A DNA stretch of 64,000 nucleotides from Siniperca chuatsi (taxonomy: Eukaryota; Chordata; Actinopteri; Centrarchiformes; Sinipercidae), in the NCBI RefSeq assembly GCF_020085105.1, contig NC_058051.1, forward strand, positions 18,912,455 through 18,976,454, in the 5' to 3' direction. Below the pieces are notes generated by a model, which did no database searches, was not told the origin of the DNA, and saw only the letters and a program-made list of their open reading frames with translations. The position numbers and the translations under genes were made by a program. Of the stretch, positions 61,278 through 64,000 are shown piece by piece (the stretch's first letter is position 1; every line of letters starts with the position of its first letter).

Positions 61278-64000
61278 ATGGCACATCGACGTACCCCACC
61301 TCCGCTGTCCCAGAGGACAGGTTACCTGGAACCTGATAATGATTCCGACAGGGACTCTGGTGTTGGGGATGATGCAGGGGAGGATGCTGACAGTTGCCAT
61401 GGAGGCCCCGTAACAGAAGAGGAGAAAGTCAACAAGCAAGATGGCACAGAAGAAAACAGCGGGGAGGGAGAAGATTTTACAGTTTTTGTTGCCTTTCAAG
61501 GGAATATGGAGGATGACGACTTCACACAAAAACTTGACACTATCCTCAGTGGGATACCAAACATGCTTGATATGGGTTAGTTTAATTTTGACCACTTTGA
61601 CATTGAAGAATCTCTTATTCTGTTGATCACTGTCAAAATATCCAAGGTACATCCACTTTGTTTCTTTGTTGTAAAACAAGTCCAAGGGGGGCGCACAAGT
61701 TTCACAAGCACTGCAAATGTACATTTGAAACATGCCCCTGTGTGCTATTGTATATTCCAGCAACACTTTTGTGTGTCCATCCTTTCCTTGTCCTTTTCTG
61801 ACCAATAGTCTCTAGAATTTTTTTTCATCTTGTATACACTGTAATTGCAACTTGTATCCATTCATTGTCATTAGGCTCTGAGAGGCTTCAGCCACAACAT
61901 GTGGAGCCGTGGAACAGTGTGCGGGTTACCTTCAACATTCCTCGGGATGCTGCTGAGCGACTCAGACTGTTGGCCCAGAACAATCAGCAGCAGCTTAGAG
62001 ACCTGGGGATTCTCTCTGTGCAGATAGAAGGTAACACCACAGCCTTCAAACCCCTTGTCACTTCAAACAGGATGCTAGGTCTAGATTTACCAAACCTGCA
62101 AGCTTGCCATCAAGCTGCACAAGTGAGGAATGTCAAAGTGTGAATGCTAGAAAACCCGCATACAAGATGGGGAGAGATGGAATTAAATTGTGGAGATATA
62201 CCACTAACTGTTCTGCCTTTCTCCATATATAAAAAATCATATGTTGAAAATTTAGACAATAGATGGGTAGTCGCTACGCTTAGGGTTTTGAGGAAAGTCT
62301 GTCAGAGTCAAAAACTAAATGAAGATTTAATTTTTTTTATAGAAATGGGAACTGATCCAGACTTCAACAAAGCCAATCGGACCTTTAGAATGTGGGCTTC
62401 TAAAGGTTTATGTAAATGTGGACAAATGTTTGGGGATAATGAAATGAAATCTTTTGAACATCTATCGTCACAATATGGTCTACCCAATTCTCATTTATTT
62501 AGCGAAAAGTGGCTTCTGGGAAATTTCTATTAGATAACTGTCAAATATTTTTGGTATTTCTCCCAAAATAAATCTACTACTTGGGGAAAATATCAAAAGA
62601 GATCAAGAAGAAAGATTCTCACTTGTTCCTCGTAATAAGGATAGCAGTAATTAAACAAATTATAAGGAATTAGTTTAAAAAATGATAACTTGATTAATTC
62701 CAGATGGAAGGATCTTGTAAATGAAATATATGGAATGGAAAAAATAACCATGAGAATTACAAAATTAAGTTCATATTTTTGAAGAAAGATGGGGAAAGGG
62801 GGTGAGGTATACAACCTACAATATTTCTAATGATCAATGTGATAACTAAGACAATTATATGATATTAATTGTATTGATGTCAATCTCCTTGTATATGGAT
62901 ATACACAAGAATGTGTGTATGAATACATGCGAATGCATGGTTATACACGCCCACTTGTGTGTGTATCTATGCTACCCGGTCGTTGTTGTTGTTATATCTG
63001 TATAATGTATCCTCTAACTTAAATTCAGTTATCAGTCAACCTGTAGTAAATGTTAGTTATAACCCTAACCCTCTATTGATGTTCAGGGGAAGGGGCCATC
63101 AATGTGGCTTTGGGACCAAATAGAGGTCAAGAAGTCAGAGTGAACGGACCAATTGGAGCTCCTGGCCAGATGAGAATGGATGTTGGCTTTCCAGGTCAGC
63201 CTGGTCCAGGTATTAGTTTACTGAATTTATTACACATAGTGTCTATATACCAACTAGACTTTTAGTAGTAGTAGTAATAGTAGTTATTTATTTTTAATCT
63301 GTTAGTTTCTCATTCCGTGTTTAGTCACTTGATGTGTAGCCATTTATAAATATTAAATATTTGCCTGTTTTCACATAATGATTTAATATGCAAATATTTC
63401 CATAAGGAGGGGTAAGGATGGCTAATCCATCAATGGTTCCCCCTGGGCCTGGCATGCCAGGTCAGGCTATGGTACCCAGCAGCAGTGGACAGATGCATCC
63501 TCGTGTTCCGAGACCATCTTCACAGACAGGTTCAGGTCTTTACTTGTACGTCAAATGATACATGTTGTAATTTTGAATATCTTACAGCTAGGACAGTACA
63601 ATAATGGAAAAACTGCATCTTCCTCTCACAGATGTGATGGATCCGATGATGCCAGGTATGTCAGTTCAGCAGCAACAGCAACTTCAGCACCAACAGGCTG
63701 GTCCCCATGGCTCTGGCCCAATGCCTCCTCAGGCTGCCCATCACATGCAGGCTCTGCAAGCTGGGAGACCGCTCAACCCTGCTGCACTACAGCAGCTACA
63801 ACAACAGCATCACCAACAGCAACAGGCCCAGCAGCAAGCTCAGCTCTCCCAGCATGGACCTAGACCTCCATTCAACCCATCAGGCCAGATGCCTCCTGGC
63901 TGGAACCAGTTGCCAGCTGGGGTCCTCCAGCCACCACCTGCCCAAGGAGGCCCTGCCTGGAGAAAGCCCCAAGCCCAAATGGTTCAGCGCCCACCTTCTC
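61278..64000 (+). CDS. ncoa6: nuclear receptor coactivator 6, N-terminal part (cut by window end)
   Basis: NCOA6 (ASC-2) is a nuclear coactivator scaffold of the MLL3/MLL4 histone methyltransferase complexes. Coding exons: 61278-61575 (the exon begins at 61238 after ATTTCAG), 61875-62030, 63087-63209, 63407-63529 and 63632 to beyond 64000; all internal phases are 1. The ATG follows a GGGGAGG leader. Residues about 67-99 contain [10 protein letters not shown] and [16 protein letters not shown], and about 106-151 contain [21 protein letters not shown] and [13 protein letters not shown], the most conserved N-terminal blocks of the family. Further exons give a Gly/Pro/Met-rich region, then DVMDPMMP, a Gln-rich stretch and [17 protein letters not shown]. 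Residues 1-60 ([15 protein letters not shown] and an acidic stretch) differ from the mammalian start. The LxxLL motifs and C-terminus lie outside the window. Confidence 0.92.
62110..62825 (+). mobile_element. L1-type LINE ORF2 C-terminal fragment in an ncoa6 intron
   Basis: The frame 62144-62533 shows the C-terminal region of an L1-like ORF2: [40 protein letters not shown]. After a frameshift the 3' portion continues to about 62825 ([15 protein letters not shown], then ITKLSSYF and ERWGKGG). It is truncated at 5', lacks endonuclease and reverse transcriptase, and lies in the sense direction of ncoa6, between coding exons 2 and 3. The boundaries are approximate. Confidence 0.7.

Noticed and set aside
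61266-61805. 179-codon minus-strand frame across ncoa6 exon 2
   Set aside because: It overlaps a coding exon and its intron in antisense and has no recognisable domain.
62144-62533. Possible extra ncoa6 exon
   Set aside because: The protein matches an L1 ORF2 C-terminus, and exons 2 and 3 of ncoa6 join in phase without it.
1-64000. CRISPR arrays, operons, phage or integrated viral genes
   Set aside because: None seen; direct repeats are microsatellites or dispersed transposable elements and all genes are split eukaryotic genes.

Overview
This is vertebrate nuclear DNA, most likely from a percomorph (spiny-rayed) teleost fish. The evidence is split, GT-AG spliced genes encoding vertebrate-specific proteins, abundant (CA)n/(TG)n microsatellites, and many dispersed repeats of kinds familiar from teleost genomes (Tc1/mariner, L2- and L1-type LINE pieces, short hAT-like and other inverted-repeat elements). 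Nothing bacterial, viral or CRISPR-like was seen.

Layout. 1-18.3 kb is repeat-rich intergenic DNA: a hAT-like end (1-160), a rearranged Tc1 element (885-2190), a truncated L2-like LINE (2480-3895), a short inverted-repeat element (8798-9100) and microsatellites. 18.35-20.9 kb holds a complete snai1 gene on the minus strand (three coding exons, 272 aa), with a (TG)n-containing 3' UTR and a TATA-like promoter. 20.9-38.1 kb is a gene desert with one tRNA-Ala(UGC) gene (31119-31190, minus), several repeats and one possible conserved noncoding block. 38.1-46.9 kb is tp53inp2 on the plus strand: a GC/CCAAT promoter, an untranslated first exon, a 4.4 kb intron and three coding exons (321 aa). 49.7-59.7 kb is ggt7 on the plus strand: an untranslated first exon, 15 coding exons (678 aa) and a long 3' UTR with a strong hairpin. 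60.2-64.0 kb is the 5' part of ncoa6 on the plus strand, cut by the window end.

The genes do not form an operon or one pathway. snai1 encodes a zinc-finger repressor of epithelial genes, tp53inp2 an autophagy/nuclear-receptor cofactor, ggt7 a membrane gamma-glutamyltransferase-like protein, and ncoa6 a nuclear receptor coactivator. tp53inp2, ggt7 and ncoa6 are also neighbours on human chromosome 20q11.22, but from memory the NCOA6-GGT7 pair is inverted there, so the window records a conserved microsynteny block with one local inversion and with snai1 brought close.

All intron-exon coordinates were derived by hand from splice consensus, reading-frame phase and recalled protein similarity; the phases close exactly across every junction. 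I found no previously undescribed system. The most checkable points are an apparent loss of the catalytic threonine in ggt7, a Tc1 element whose left end is an inverted copy of its own 3' coding end, the ggt7 3' UTR hairpin, and a tandem (NAGNAG) splice acceptor in tp53inp2.
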